Shown piece by piece: positions 41,759 through 51,065 of a DNA stretch of 64,000 nt. Numbering within the stretch: the stretch's first letter is position 1; the number at the start of each line of letters is the position of its first letter. The translations under genes and the position numbers were made by a program. The notes beneath the pieces were generated by a model, which saw only the letters and a list, made by a program, of their open reading frames with translations, ran no database searches and was not told the DNA's origin. Origin of the DNA: Bacteroidia bacterium (GTDB taxonomy: Bacteria; Bacteroidota; Bacteroidia; UKL13-3); assembly GCA_019695215.1 (NCBI GenBank), contig JAIBAK010000004.1:1-64000 (forward strand). Reading direction: 5' to 3'.

Positions 41759-42654
41759 GCTCTGGGGTGAAACTGTATTAAGGTTTCGCGCAGATACTCC
41801 CGGTCGAGGTGGGTGTAAATTTCGGTGGTGGTGATACTTTCATGACCCAGCATTTGTTGCACAGCGCGTAAATCTGCTCCCCCCTCCACCAGTGCTGTGG
41901 CAAACGAATGCCTGAAGGTGTGAGGACTTATACTTTTTTTCAACCCGATATCTTTAGCCAGTTTTTTTATGATTAAAAAAATCATTACCCGGCTCATTTT
42001 GCTTCCCCTCCGGTTTAAAAATAAAATATCGGTATTGCCCGGTTTAATTTCGAGGTGAACCCTAATGCTGTCCATATACAAACGAATGGCTTTAATAGCA
42101 GCTGCACCAACCGGAACAAGTCGTTCCTTATTTCCTTTGCCGGTTACCTTTACAAATTCTTCGCTGAAAAAAATATGGCTTATTTGCAGGCCTACTACCT
42201 CCGACACACGTAATCCGCAACTAAACATGGTTTCCAGAATTGCCTTATTGCGAATGCCTTCGGGTTTACTCAGGTCAATTGCTGCTATCAGTTTATCTAT
42301 CTCCTCAACGCTCAATACATCGGGCAACTGCCTTTTCAGCCTGGGCGACTCTAATAAATCGGTGGGGGCGGCACTCACCACATCTTCCATCAGCAGGTAT
42401 TTATAAAATGATTTTAATCCGCTGATGATGCGGGCCTGGCTGCTTGCGGTCATTCCGAGTTCACTAATCCATCTCACAAATTCTTTGAGGTCGTTATATG
42501 AAATGGATTCGGGGGTACGCGACAAATTTTTATACTCGAGAAACTGAAGCAGTTTTTCAATATCGTGAATATACGCCTGCACGCTATTGGGCGAAAGCGA
42601 TTTTTCAAGCCTTAGCCATGATTGAAACCCTTTGAGGTAAGCCTGCCAGTTCAT
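41755..42654 (-). CDS. xerD: Site-specific tyrosine recombinase XerD-like
   Basis: 299 aa. Core-binding SAM-like N-domain and catalytic domain with Arg in MFSCGLRVSEVVGL, HxxR in SPHTFRHSFATALV, His in LGHESITTTEIYTH and Tyr in EIYTHLD. Length and lack of a phage neighbourhood favour chromosome dimer resolution over prophage integration. Convergent with the 39182 gene, overlapping its stop by 4 bases. Confidence 0.85.
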   Translation of the reverse strand: MNWQAYLKGFQSWLRLEKSLSPNSVQAYIHDIEKLLQFLEYKNLSRTPESISYNDLKEFVRWISELGMTASSQARIISGLKSFYKYLLMEDVVSAAPTDLLESPRLKRQLPDVLSVEEIDKLIAAIDLSKPEGIRNKAILETMFSCGLRVSEVVGLQISHIFFSEEFVKVTGKGNKERLVPVGAAAIKAIRLYMDSIRVHLEIKPGNTDILFLNRRGSKMSRVMIFLIIKKLAKDIGLKKSISPHTFRHSFATALVEGGADLRAVQQMLGHESITTTEIYTHLDREYLRETLIQFHPRA

Positions 42655-42706
42655 CCTTGTGTGCGAATATCGGGAAAGCAGGTGACCCGCGGTTAACTTA
42701 AAACAG

Positions 42707-42735
42707 AAAAAACCGGAATTTGCGTCCCGGTTTTA
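42707..42735 (-). terminator. Hairpin terminator after GH25 gene
   Basis: AAAACCGG / CCGGTTTT stem with 10-base loop in the 103-base gap; T-rich ends on both strands could serve the minus-strand GH25 gene. Confidence 0.7.
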
Positions 42736-42757
42736 TTTAATTTAAGCAAATCGAATC

Positions 42758-43561
42758 TTACCTGATATTCTCTTCTAAGAGCAGGTCTTTAAAGGGACCG
42801 TTCAGGGTATCGCCATCATAGGTGGTTAATGAGTTTTCTACTTTGGCCCTGTCAGTACGCTGCCAGATAAACCAGCCCTTTTTTGCCCAGGTGCCTGGGA
42901 TACGCGGTTCCTTCACTCCATACTCAGCCAGCCACAATGGGTAATTCGCAAAATCAGGGTGATTGAGGTATTGGTTGCTAAAAGGGGTGTTGGTATAAAT
43001 AATGGGTTTTACATTAAGCGCTGTTTCCACCTCTTTCAGCCAGGTAAATACATCCTGCTGAAATTGTTTCGGGTTAACTGCTTTCTGAACCCCGCCCTGC
43101 TCTAAATCGAGCATTGGCGGCAGGGTGTTGTTGTCGAGTTCCCTGCAGGTTTTTATAAATAGTGCGGCTTGCTTCAGAGGGTCATCTCCTGCAATATAAA
43201 AGTGGTAAGCGCCATGGTGCATCCCTACTTTGCCCGAGCCGTTTTCGTTTACGGCAAATTTGGGGTCAACAAAGCCCATGCCCTGGGTGGCCTTAGAGTA
43301 TGCAAATTTAAACCCGGTAGTTTTTACCTCTTCCCAGTTTACGTTTCCCTGAAAATGCGATACATCAATACCCGAAGCGGTTTGCTCAAGCAACGGATCC
43401 TGAGCGGTTGCCTCGTTTGGTGTTGGTTGGGTTGACGTGTCGGGTGCAACGCTGGCTGAGTCGGCAGGAGTTTCATTGCTTTTTGCTTCGTTGCCTGTGC
43501 AGGATGCAAGGCCTGCAGACAGCACTACTGCTCCAAGCCAAAAAATGTGTTTCTTTTTCAT
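42758..43561 (-). CDS. GH25 lysozyme-like lipoprotein
   Basis: 267 aa. Lipoprotein signal (VVLSAGLASCTGNE), a Pro/Thr/Ser linker, then a glycosyl hydrolase 25 domain: SGIDVSHFQGNVNWEEV (catalytic Asp region), GMHHGAYHFYIAGDDP, LPPMLDLEQGG (DxE catalytic pair) and ANYPLWLAEYG. Cleaves muramic-acid linkages in peptidoglycan; anchored in the envelope. Adjacent to a membrane-coil gene. Confidence 0.8.
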   Translation of the reverse strand: MKKKHIFWLGAVVLSAGLASCTGNEAKSNETPADSASVAPDTSTQPTPNEATAQDPLLEQTASGIDVSHFQGNVNWEEVKTTGFKFAYSKATQGMGFVDPKFAVNENGSGKVGMHHGAYHFYIAGDDPLKQAALFIKTCRELDNNTLPPMLDLEQGGVQKAVNPKQFQQDVFTWLKEVETALNVKPIIYTNTPFSNQYLNHPDFANYPLWLAEYGVKEPRIPGTWAKKGWFIWQRTDRAKVENSLTTYDGDTLNGPFKDLLLEENIR

Positions 43562-43563
43562 AT

Positions 43564-44496
43564 TTATGGGTGTTGTTTTTCGTTTGTTTCATTTGTTGAA
43601 GCGGGTGTTGCTTCGGGAGCGGGTTTAGTAGCCGCTGCAATGGTAATTTCCTTATAAAAAAGTCGTTTTACAAAAAGGCTTAATAAATAAACATAAGCAA
43701 AGGGCAACACAAGAAAAATAATGATTATTACAGCCAAAAGGTTTAGTACAATAGACGTCAGTTTTGCCCCTGATGCTTTCAGCACGTCAAATGAAATGCC
43801 GGCTGCTTTTTCAACTTCCAGTGCTGCAGCCGCCCCTGCGTCTGATACTGCGTCCTCTACCTTGCGCAGTAAACTGATATGGTCTTTGCCTTTTGCCTCG
43901 GCCTGCTCTAATTGCTGCTGGTTGCGGGCATCTTCTGCCTGTTTTCGCGCCTGTTCTTTTTGTTGAAAATCGGTACGGGTTTGCATCAGATGTTCGTGTA
44001 GTGTACCTCCCAGATCAAAGTGCATTTTTGCCGAAATCACCGAGGTTCCATATACAAATAAACTGAGTCCGGGATTAACGAGCAGCAGTACCAAAACCAT
44101 TTTTACACAAAAGCTTCGTAAGCGGGTAACAAAACTCCCCGCTAAAAAAACCAGCGGAAGGAGCTTAAACCACACCGAAGCGGAAAAAAGTTTAAGGATA
44201 AGGGTTTGAATGACCACCAGCAAACCAGCGAAACTTACATAGTCAAACGCCTTGTTCAAATCGGTGGTGAGGTTGCCCGCTGCTCCGCCCAGTAAAGGCA
44301 GGTGTGATGAACCCAAAGAAGCTGCCGCAGACTTGAGCTCGGTAATAATACCCAAACTACCCAATATGGTTTGGGTAGACGAGGAAAGAAACGCCAGCGC
44401 AAGGTTATGGATTTGGCCATTGAGCGAAACAAACACAAGCAACAGCGTGAGGATAGTGATGGGAACCTGACGGGTAATAAAAGTTAAAAGTTTCAT
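43564..44496 (-). CDS. Membrane and coiled-coil protein, unknown
   Basis: 310 aa. Hydrophobic segments near residues 13-30, 85-105 and 125-160, an Ala/Glu/Gln coiled coil (KEQARKQAEDARNQQQLEQ) near 180-215, and another membrane segment near 255-280 (LNLLAVIIIIFLVLPFAY). Two bases upstream of the GH25 gene stop, so one operon. Its first 74 bases are duplicated at 50770-50843. No family recognised. Confidence 0.6.
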   Translation of the reverse strand: MKLLTFITRQVPITILTLLLVFVSLNGQIHNLALAFLSSSTQTILGSLGIITELKSAAASLGSSHLPLLGGAAGNLTTDLNKAFDYVSFAGLLVVIQTLILKLFSASVWFKLLPLVFLAGSFVTRLRSFCVKMVLVLLLVNPGLSLFVYGTSVISAKMHFDLGGTLHEHLMQTRTDFQQKEQARKQAEDARNQQQLEQAEAKGKDHISLLRKVEDAVSDAGAAAALEVEKAAGISFDVLKASGAKLTSIVLNLLAVIIIIFLVLPFAYVYLLSLFVKRLFYKEITIAAATKPAPEATPASTNETNEKQHP

Positions 44497-44718
44497 AAGG
44501 GAGGTGGTATGGTGTGTAAAAATGAATATTTTTAGTTAAAATAAAAAATGTGCGGGCAAAATGTCGTGTAGCTGTTCGGTCTTGTGTACTTTTGCAGGGC
44601 ATGCAACTACTCATTCTTAATGGTCCCAACCTTAACCTGCTTGGCAAAAGAGAGCCCGGCATATATGGCAACGAAAGTTTTGAATCTTTTTTTGAAACCC
44701 TTAAACAGCATTACCCAA
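44423..44718. repeat. 296-base direct repeat, copy 1
   Basis: Matches 50770-51065 with equal length and five mismatches. It spans the first 74 bases of the 43564 gene, the divergent promoter region, and the first 118 bases of aroQ. Confidence 0.95.
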
Positions 44719-44750
44719 TACTTACAAAGGCACACCCTTTGTTACCCTAA
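44601..44750 (+). pseudogene. aroQ, truncated copy
   Basis: The first 39 residues of type II 3-dehydroquinase ([20 protein letters not shown]) followed by unrelated sequence and an early stop after HPLLP. Lacks catalytic and substrate-binding parts (NAGGYTH, HISN). It is a by-product of the duplication; the full gene lies at 50948-51367. Confidence 0.85.
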
Positions 44751-44833
44751 AGGGTAATTTTTACTTTAGTTTAACAAAAATTTGTTTTTACCAAAATTTA
44801 GCTGTTAGCTTTGTTATCTAATAACTATTTGTT

Positions 44834-45343
44834 ATGAAAATACACCATCAATTATTGCTTCTTTTTACCGCGTTGCTGACCATGAATGTGCATTGCGAAA
44901 AAGATGAAACTACCCCACCCGACCAATTGCCACCCTATAGCCAAATAGGTGCTAATACCATGGGCTGCCTGGTAAACGGACGTGTGTTTATACCACGGGA
45001 ACACGATTTGTATGGATACTCTTTTGAATATTATAAAAATGACTTAACCCTGTACATTGACCGCAAAGGTGAGCGGGTATATATTGGTATTTGGGACAAA
45101 ACAGTTACCGACACCGGGGCGTATGATTTAACGTATAAGGGCACCCAGAGGGAAGTGTATTATCTGCCTCCTCCCTACGCCCCCGGTTTTCAAACTAACC
45201 CACTGCACACTGGTAAACTTCATATTAGGTACTGGGACAAACAGCACCATATCATGGCGGGGACGTTTTATTTTGATGCCATTGGAGATGATTCAAGCAT
45301 TGTACACATTACTGATGGCCGATTCGATATGATTTATAACTAA
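44834..45343 (+). CDS. Lipoprotein-like paralogue 1 (DUF6252-like)
   Basis: 169 aa, exported (LLLLFTALLTMNVHC, weak lipobox). Shares PPYSQIGANTMGCLVNGRVF and C-terminal HITDGRFDMIYN with the two following genes. The NT-GCL-NG motif fits DUF6252-like Bacteroidota lipoproteins. From residue 73 its DNA is identical by eye to copy 2 at a 554-base offset. Confidence 0.7.
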   Translation: MKIHHQLLLLFTALLTMNVHCEKDETTPPDQLPPYSQIGANTMGCLVNGRVFIPREHDLYGYSFEYYKNDLTLYIDRKGERVYIGIWDKTVTDTGAYDLTYKGTQREVYYLPPPYAPGFQTNPLHTGKLHIRYWDKQHHIMAGTFYFDAIGDDSSIVHITDGRFDMIYN

Positions 45344-46036
45344 CAATTAATTATTTTTGTGTATGATTTAAACATCCAATTATGAAAAATAGCCCCAACA
45401 ACATTATTGCCCTTTCCTTTTTAGGTTTGCTGCTGTGTAGCTGCTGGAATCAGAATGACGACCCCAAACCCCCCGACCAATTACCACCCTACAGCCAAAT
45501 AGGTGCTAATACCATGGGATGCCTGATAAACGGGCGTGTGTTTATACCACGGGAACACGATTTAAAAGGCAAATACTTTGGCTGTCATGATGATGACTTA
45601 ACTATGTACATTGACCGCAAAGGTGAGCGGGTATATATTGGTATTTGGGACAAAACAGTTACCGACACCGGGGCGTATGATTTAACGTATAAGGGCACCC
45701 AGAGGGAAGTGTATTATCTGCCTCCTCCCTACGCCCCCGGTTTTCAAACTAACCCACTGCACACTGGTAAACTTCATATTAGGTACTGGGACAAACAGCA
45801 CCATATCATGGCGGGGACGTTTTATTTTGATGCCATTGGAGATGATTCAAGCATTGTACACATTACTGATGGCCGATTCGATATGATTTATAACTAACAA
45901 TTAATTATTTTTGTGTATGATTTAAACATCCAATTATGAAAAATAGCCCCAACAACATTATTGCCCTTTCCTTTTTAGGTTTGCTGCTGTGTAGCTGCTG
46001 GAATCAGAATGACGACCCCAAACCCCCCGACCAATT
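45053..46036. repeat. 554-base tandem duplication across the lipoprotein array
   Basis: Bases 45053-45482 recur at 45607-46036 without visible difference. The unit comprises the 3' part of one paralogue, the spacer and the 5' part of the next, which makes copy 2 a hybrid of copies 1 and 3. Consistent with unequal crossing over. Confidence 0.85.
45382..45897 (+). CDS. Lipoprotein paralogue 2 (mosaic)
   Basis: 171 aa, good lipobox (LGLLLCSCWNQ). N-terminal 45 residues equal copy 3, residues 75-171 equal copy 1. Only the block HDLKGKYFGCHDDDLTMYID differs from both, so it carries a unique variable segment. Same 38-base spacer before and after. Confidence 0.7.
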   Translation: MKNSPNNIIALSFLGLLLCSCWNQNDDPKPPDQLPPYSQIGANTMGCLINGRVFIPREHDLKGKYFGCHDDDLTMYIDRKGERVYIGIWDKTVTDTGAYDLTYKGTQREVYYLPPPYAPGFQTNPLHTGKLHIRYWDKQHHIMAGTFYFDAIGDDSSIVHITDGRFDMIYN

Positions 46037-46451
46037 GCCACCCTACAGCCAAATAGGCGCTAATACCATGGGATGCCTGGTAAACGGTCGTGTGTTTATA
46101 CCAATAAAACATGATTTGTATGGGTACTCGTTTGAATATTACCAGAATGATCTCACTTTATACATTGACCGGGATGGAGAACGTGTTTACATAGCCCTTA
46201 ATGATAAATCGGTTATTGATACAGGGGAGTACGATTTAACTTATATTGAGACCAAGAGAATTGCAATCTATTATCCCCCACCCTTTGCCAAAGCATTTGG
46301 AACCAACCCAACACATACCGGCAAATTGCACATCCGTTACTGGGATAAACAAAAACATATCATGGCCGGCACCTTTCACTTTGATGCAGTACGAGAAGAT
46401 TCTGCCTTGGTGCATATTACCCAAGGCCGTTTTGATATGGTATACAATTAA
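45936..46451 (+). CDS. Lipoprotein paralogue 3
   Basis: 171 aa. N-terminal part matches copy 2; the rest has drifted (IDRDGERVYIALNDKSVIDTG; FAKAFGTNPTHTGKLHIRYW), showing that it is the oldest divergent copy. Outer-membrane lipoprotein of unknown function; all three lie in the 6-kb insert. Confidence 0.7.
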   Translation: MKNSPNNIIALSFLGLLLCSCWNQNDDPKPPDQLPPYSQIGANTMGCLVNGRVFIPIKHDLYGYSFEYYQNDLTLYIDRDGERVYIALNDKSVIDTGEYDLTYIETKRIAIYYPPPFAKAFGTNPTHTGKLHIRYWDKQKHIMAGTFHFDAVREDSALVHITQGRFDMVYN

Positions 46452-46472
46452 AACCTTTGAACCCTTTTATAT

Positions 46473-46934
46473 ATGAAAAAAATACTACTCTTTATTATCT
46501 TGTTTGGCTTGTGCCATACCGGATTTGCACAGCAGGATTTTTATTTTCCTGAGAACTTTTTAAACGACACACTTACTGCCCGCATTGTCGATAGTATTAC
46601 AGATGACCCCATTGTAATGATTGATTCAGTGTTTAAACTTATTCATAAAGACTCTGTAGATACTGACATCCTGATTGAAAAAAGTTTGGTGAATGCCGCA
46701 TATATGGATTTTAAGGGTGATAGTATTCATGATGACACCTGTGATTACGGTACATTGCTGCAACTTTACGGAGCGCTCTACTGGGGTAGCACCGATACCA
46801 ACCAACGCCTGCCTTATGTTACCGATTACGACAGTATAGCGCAATTGTACAGGGATAGTGGATACGTTCCCATAGGAATTGTTTTGTGCCGTACAACAAA
46901 ACCAAATCGAATGCTTTTACGGATAGTTTGCTGA
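46473..46934 (+). pseudogene. N-terminal part of T9SS lipase gene, frameshifted
   Basis: Open frame of 153 residues with signal peptide (MKKILLFIILFGLCHTGFAQ) running into DYDSIAQLYRDSGYVPIGIV. The natural continuation ...YNKTKSNAFTDSLL is in the frame starting at 46886. Adding one base to the T4 tract at 46882-46885 would give GIVFVPYNKTK and a single protein of about 1370 residues. Disabling mutation, phase variation or sequence error cannot be told apart. Confidence 0.7.
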
Positions 46935-49900
46935 TTGCAGATGGTATACAGGTTAGACAAAACAGTCCCTGGCGAGGGCACCCTTTTGAGGAACAAACCA
47001 TGTGTGCGGCCAGTGGCATGACGGAGGAACACGACAGCAGTCTGGTGAACTTTATACTTCCCGAAGAATTGGTTGTAAACCTTACCGGAGATATGATAGA
47101 CTATGTAGAAGCAGATTTTGATGACGGAAATGGATTTGTGCCTTTAACCATGAATGCGGTGGTACCGATTGACTATGAATCGCCCATTGGGAAAAAGGTC
47201 GTATTGTTTCGTGTGTTTTTTCCGGGCGGAAAAGTGAAATTACTCAAGTGGGAATTTAACTACAGAAACCGTGGTGGCTACTGGGCACTGGCCGACCCAG
47301 TGGCTATACCCGATGAATTCTGGTATGTGCAACCCACGGCCAATCACTCCGGTGGTTTGGTAAGCATTGCATACGGCTGTGGTCATTCCAAACTAATAAA
47401 ACCTCTAATAGTGGCCGAAGGTTTTGATCCGCCTAAGTTTGGAAATAACTTGAACTTTGATAATTTTATCCGCTTTGACGTTCCAATATTATTGAGGGAG
47501 GAACTCCAGCTTTCAGGATATGACATTGTATACGTGGATAATTTTAATGGGGCCGATGCCGTGGAGCGCAACGCTGCCCTGCTTCGTGCAGTAATAACCC
47601 GTGTAAATGATGCGTTAGATGAAAATGGTTCAACAGAGAAGAATACGGTGGTGGGCTTCAGCATGGGTGGAGTGGTAGCACGCATCGCCCTTAAAGCGAT
47701 GGAGAATGCAACAGAAGATCACAACACTCGTCTTTACCTTTCGTTTGATGCACCACATAAAGGAGCCTATGGTCCTCTATCAGCTCAGTTTATGCTTTAC
47801 CATTTATATGAATACAAAATTGCAGGTAAAAGGATTTTTGCTGATGTGATTCCACAAATTAAATCAGCCGTGAATATGATGAAAACACCTGCTGCCAGAC
47901 AAATGCTTTTTTACAATATTTATGCAGGTGCTACCGATTATGCCGATTACATATCTGCCTTAAGCGCCCTTGGCTTTCCTTCGCAATGTGCAGTAAAAGC
48001 GGTAGCCAATGGCTCGCAAGTAGGACTGGGACAACAGGTGGCGCCTAACAATTTTTTAGTGACAATAAATAATGCCTCGGAATTTTTTATACCGGTTTTA
48101 TGGGCAAACCCTAATTCGTACCCGTACAACCAAAAGCCAATAAAAATGGCTTTAGGAGGAGGGTCTGGGAATTTTACTTTGCAAGCAATGCCTGATATTT
48201 TTCAGGGGACAAAGGAGATATATAGAGGAAAGGCTGATATCAGACTTTTTGGCTTCCTAAATGTGTTTACCCTCACCAATGTCAAAGTCTCCATGGCTAG
48301 TAGGATTTCGTATGAGAACTTCCCGGCAGGAGTGTATGGTTGGGAATACATGGGTTTAAAGCCGAATAAACTTCCGGCAGGTACAACCCTCCATGCATCA
48401 GGTTTTGCTTTCGTACCAACGGGCAGTGCTTTACATGTGAATACAACAAATCCATACCTAAATGTACAAAATGCTCTTATTTTAAACCCATCTCTCAGTC
48501 CGTTTGAAACGGATTATATTGCCCCTGTAACCACAACGTCAATGGGTGCAGATGCCGGGATTGGATTTAATGAGTTTCATACCAAAATCTCTAATTATAA
48601 TGATGGGTGGATTGGAGAGCAGTTATTCGATTACGTAAATCATAGCTTGGATGATTTGAGTAATTTAAATCAAATATACAATTTCGGGAAACCTTCAAGT
48701 GGTATACAAACCACTGACAAACTGAGGGACATAAATATACAGAACAATGGAATTTTATGCGTTGCTTGTGATGAAACAATTGGGCTGGCCAGCGAGACCC
48801 TAAACCAGCATAATGCCAACACTAATTTCGAAGTTCACACAGTGTCCAAGGGCTGCAATTCGGTGAATATATTGGTTCAAGACGGAGGTGAAATAAGATT
48901 AGGGGATGCTGGTTTGAGTAACTCAGGGACATTGCGACTTACTAGTGGGTCAACTATTTATTTTAATACAGGGAGTAAACTAACACTCTACAAAAACTCG
49001 CAGTTTATTATAGAACCGGGTGCTATTGTACATTTTTCGCCTGATGTTACCATTGATTTGATTGACGACAATTCAGTACTTGTTATCAATGGGGCACTAC
49101 ATCTCGAGTCTGGTACTACCTTGACATTTACAGGAGACGGATTTCTCAATATGGATTTGCAATCGTATAGCGGAGCCAACGTATTTGCCAAAGACAATAA
49201 CTGTGGCATTAATCTTACCGGTGCCGACCCGAATGATAAGGTATTGGAATTACATTCATCGTTGGATGGTTTTACCTCAGTAACTGGGTCGTTATATCCG
49301 CTTAATTTATTTACACTGCAAAACTGTAAGGTTGAAATGGATGTATATTCCAAAATAGATTTGTATTCCGCTAGCACACATATTGAGAATGTGACCTTTG
49401 TAAAAACAACGGGTGCAACGGGAAATTACAGAGGGGTTGTGCTTCGTGGACAAGATGAATCGGATGTATATATCCGCCATTGTTCTTTTGATGATGCTGA
49501 TATGGCTATTAAGCGAATTGGCAGTGCATCACCAACCACGAATGTTGAAATTGGGGATTGCAGATTCAATAATTGTGACGTAGCTATTTACACAACAGGA
49601 CATGGATTAAAATTGAAGTATAATAAATTTACCGGGTGTACCCGGGGCTGGCAGGCGGTAGACATGACCTCGCCAAGCGAATTTTTGGGCTGGGCAGAAG
49701 ATTGTAGCTATGGTATAGATTTCGCAGGTAATGCGGATGCCAAATTGTTTGTTTACAGTTCAACGTTTGAAGGCTGTGGGAGGGGAGTTTACTCATTAGG
49801 AGACGGAACTTGCGCAGTCAAATGTTCAGACTTTAATAACAATGATTATGGCCATATCTACAAAATAAACGGGGCACTCAAAATTGATAACGTACAAAAT

Positions 49901-50590
49901 TATACTCGGCTGAATTCTTCAACTGACTATGCCGGGTACAACAATTTTGGCAACTCATCTCAATATTCCATTTTTTTACATGAGGTTGATGTTTTCGCAA
50001 TAGAAGATGGATACAATAGTTTTATTATGAATCCCAATCCTTCAAATTATGTTTTTGACGGTTCGTTGAATTATGGAGCTTTAGATATTTCGAATAATTA
50101 TTGGGAGATGCAGTCGGGTGGTAGTACCGTTAATTATCTTGTTTCATCGTATTTTTCACTGGTTGATTATTCAAATAGCAACACCGCGGTTACTTTAACG
50201 GCCAGCCCTAACCTTAGCAGCAATGTAATTGAATGTGCGAGATGGGATGGTGAAACAGTATCTGATGGAGATTGGAACGTATTTGCTGTGAAAAGAATAA
50301 GTGCTGAAAAAGATAAAAACAGTATAGATTTTCTTGCATTTGAAGTATTTCCAATACCAGCCGATAATGAACTAGTATTGGTTTCAAAAGAAAATATAGA
50401 ATCGGGTATGTTGACAAGGGTGAAAGTGATTGATATTACAGGAAGGGAGTTTGATTTATCTGTGGCTAATGATGCAGGAGTTAAAACCCGCAATTATGAT
50501 GTGTCTCAATTAGGCTCCGGAGTTTATTTACTAATTGTTGAACAAAAAGGGCAAGTAGTTCACAAGCAAAAAATTGTTATAATGCATTAG
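46886..50590 (+). CDS. T9SS lipase/esterase-like protein with beta-helix
   Basis: Main part, 1234 residues as read from GTG 46886. An alpha/beta hydrolase follows (about 160-330): KPLIVAEGFDPPKFG, GYDIVYVDNFNGADAVERNA, nucleophile NTVVGFSMGGVVARIAL (GxSxG), then DAPHKGAYGPLS. Next come parallel beta-helix repeats (YIRHCSFDDADMAIKRIGSA, FNNCDVAIYTTG) and a C-terminal type A T9SS sorting domain (FEVFPIPADNELVLVS; LGSGVYLLIVEQKG). Would be exported as a large surface enzyme. Without the signal peptide (see frameshift) it stays inside. Confidence 0.75.
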   Translation: MPYNKTKSNAFTDSLLIADGIQVRQNSPWRGHPFEEQTMCAASGMTEEHDSSLVNFILPEELVVNLTGDMIDYVEADFDDGNGFVPLTMNAVVPIDYESPIGKKVVLFRVFFPGGKVKLLKWEFNYRNRGGYWALADPVAIPDEFWYVQPTANHSGGLVSIAYGCGHSKLIKPLIVAEGFDPPKFGNNLNFDNFIRFDVPILLREELQLSGYDIVYVDNFNGADAVERNAALLRAVITRVNDALDENGSTEKNTVVGFSMGGVVARIALKAMENATEDHNTRLYLSFDAPHKGAYGPLSAQFMLYHLYEYKIAGKRIFADVIPQIKSAVNMMKTPAARQMLFYNIYAGATDYADYISALSALGFPSQCAVKAVANGSQVGLGQQVAPNNFLVTINNASEFFIPVLWANPNSYPYNQKPIKMALGGGSGNFTLQAMPDIFQGTKEIYRGKADIRLFGFLNVFTLTNVKVSMASRISYENFPAGVYGWEYMGLKPNKLPAGTTLHASGFAFVPTGSALHVNTTNPYLNVQNALILNPSLSPFETDYIAPVTTTSMGADAGIGFNEFHTKISNYNDGWIGEQLFDYVNHSLDDLSNLNQIYNFGKPSSGIQTTDKLRDINIQNNGILCVACDETIGLASETLNQHNANTNFEVHTVSKGCNSVNILVQDGGEIRLGDAGLSNSGTLRLTSGSTIYFNTGSKLTLYKNSQFIIEPGAIVHFSPDVTIDLIDDNSVLVINGALHLESGTTLTFTGDGFLNMDLQSYSGANVFAKDNNCGINLTGADPNDKVLELHSSLDGFTSVTGSLYPLNLFTLQNCKVEMDVYSKIDLYSASTHIENVTFVKTTGATGNYRGVVLRGQDESDVYIRHCSFDDADMAIKRIGSASPTTNVEIGDCRFNNCDVAIYTTGHGLKLKYNKFTGCTRGWQAVDMTSPSEFLGWAEDCSYGIDFAGNADAKLFVYSSTFEGCGRGVYSLGDGTCAVKCSDFNNNDYGHIYKINGALKIDNVQNYTRLNSSTDYAGYNNFGNSSQYSIFLHEVDVFAIEDGYNSFIMNPNPSNYVFDGSLNYGALDISNNYWEMQSGGSTVNYLVSSYFSLVDYSNSNTAVTLTASPNLSSNVIECARWDGETVSDGDWNVFAVKRISAEKDKNSIDFLAFEVFPIPADNELVLVSKENIESGMLTRVKVIDITGREFDLSVANDAGVKTRNYDVSQLGSGVYLLIVEQKGQVVHKQKIVIMH

Positions 50591-50625
50591 AGAGGGTAGA
50601 TTTCAGATAGTACCATTTGCGCAAT

Positions 50626-50663
50626 AATAAAGCTCACACATTTTGTGAGCTTTATTGTTTTTT
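50626..50663 (+). terminator. Strong bidirectional-looking terminator
   Basis: AATAAAGCTCACA / TGTGAGCTTTATT forms a perfect 13-base stem with 5-base loop, followed by TTTTTT. Ends the lipase transcript 36 bases after its stop. Confidence 0.9.
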
Positions 50664-50769
50664 ATGAAACGAGAAATTAAAACAATATTATAAGTACAAA
50701 GCTACAGATACACTAAAACCATTTTTACTCAAAACTTCTACAATTAATGAAACTTCTTGCAGGCAAACC

Positions 50770-51065
50770 AGCGAAACAAACACAAGCAACAGCGTGAGGA
50801 TAGTGATGGGGACCTGACGGGTAATAAAAGTTAAAAGTTTCATAAGGGAGGTGGTATGGTGTGTAAGAATGAATATTTTTAGTTAAAATAAAAAATGTGC
50901 GGGTAAAATGTCGTGTAGCTGTTCAGTCTTGTGTACTTTTGCAGGGCATGCAACTACTCATTCTTAATGGTCCCAACCTTAACCTGCTTGGCAAAAGAGA
51001 GCCCGGCATATATGGCAACGAAAGTTTTGAATCTTTTTTTGAAACCCTTAAACTGCATTACCCAA
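50770..51065. repeat. 296-base direct repeat, copy 2
   Basis: Copy adjacent to the full aroQ gene. Includes a 74-base orphan of the 43564 gene start. Boundary at 50770 abuts gcaaaccagcgaaac, which also occurs inside the 43564 gene near 44219. Confidence 0.95.

Noticed and set aside
41755-42654. Tyrosine recombinase as integrase of the prophage or of the 6-kb cassette
   Set aside because: It reads as XerD, is not next to either element's end, and the prophage shows Mu-style 5-base duplication.
43437-43628. Small plus-strand frames opposite the GH25 lipoprotein
   Set aside because: Shadow of a gene with clear family motifs; no start signals.
44719-50769. 6-kb cassette as an insertion sequence or integron
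   Set aside because: No transposase, integrase or terminal inverted repeats were found in it.
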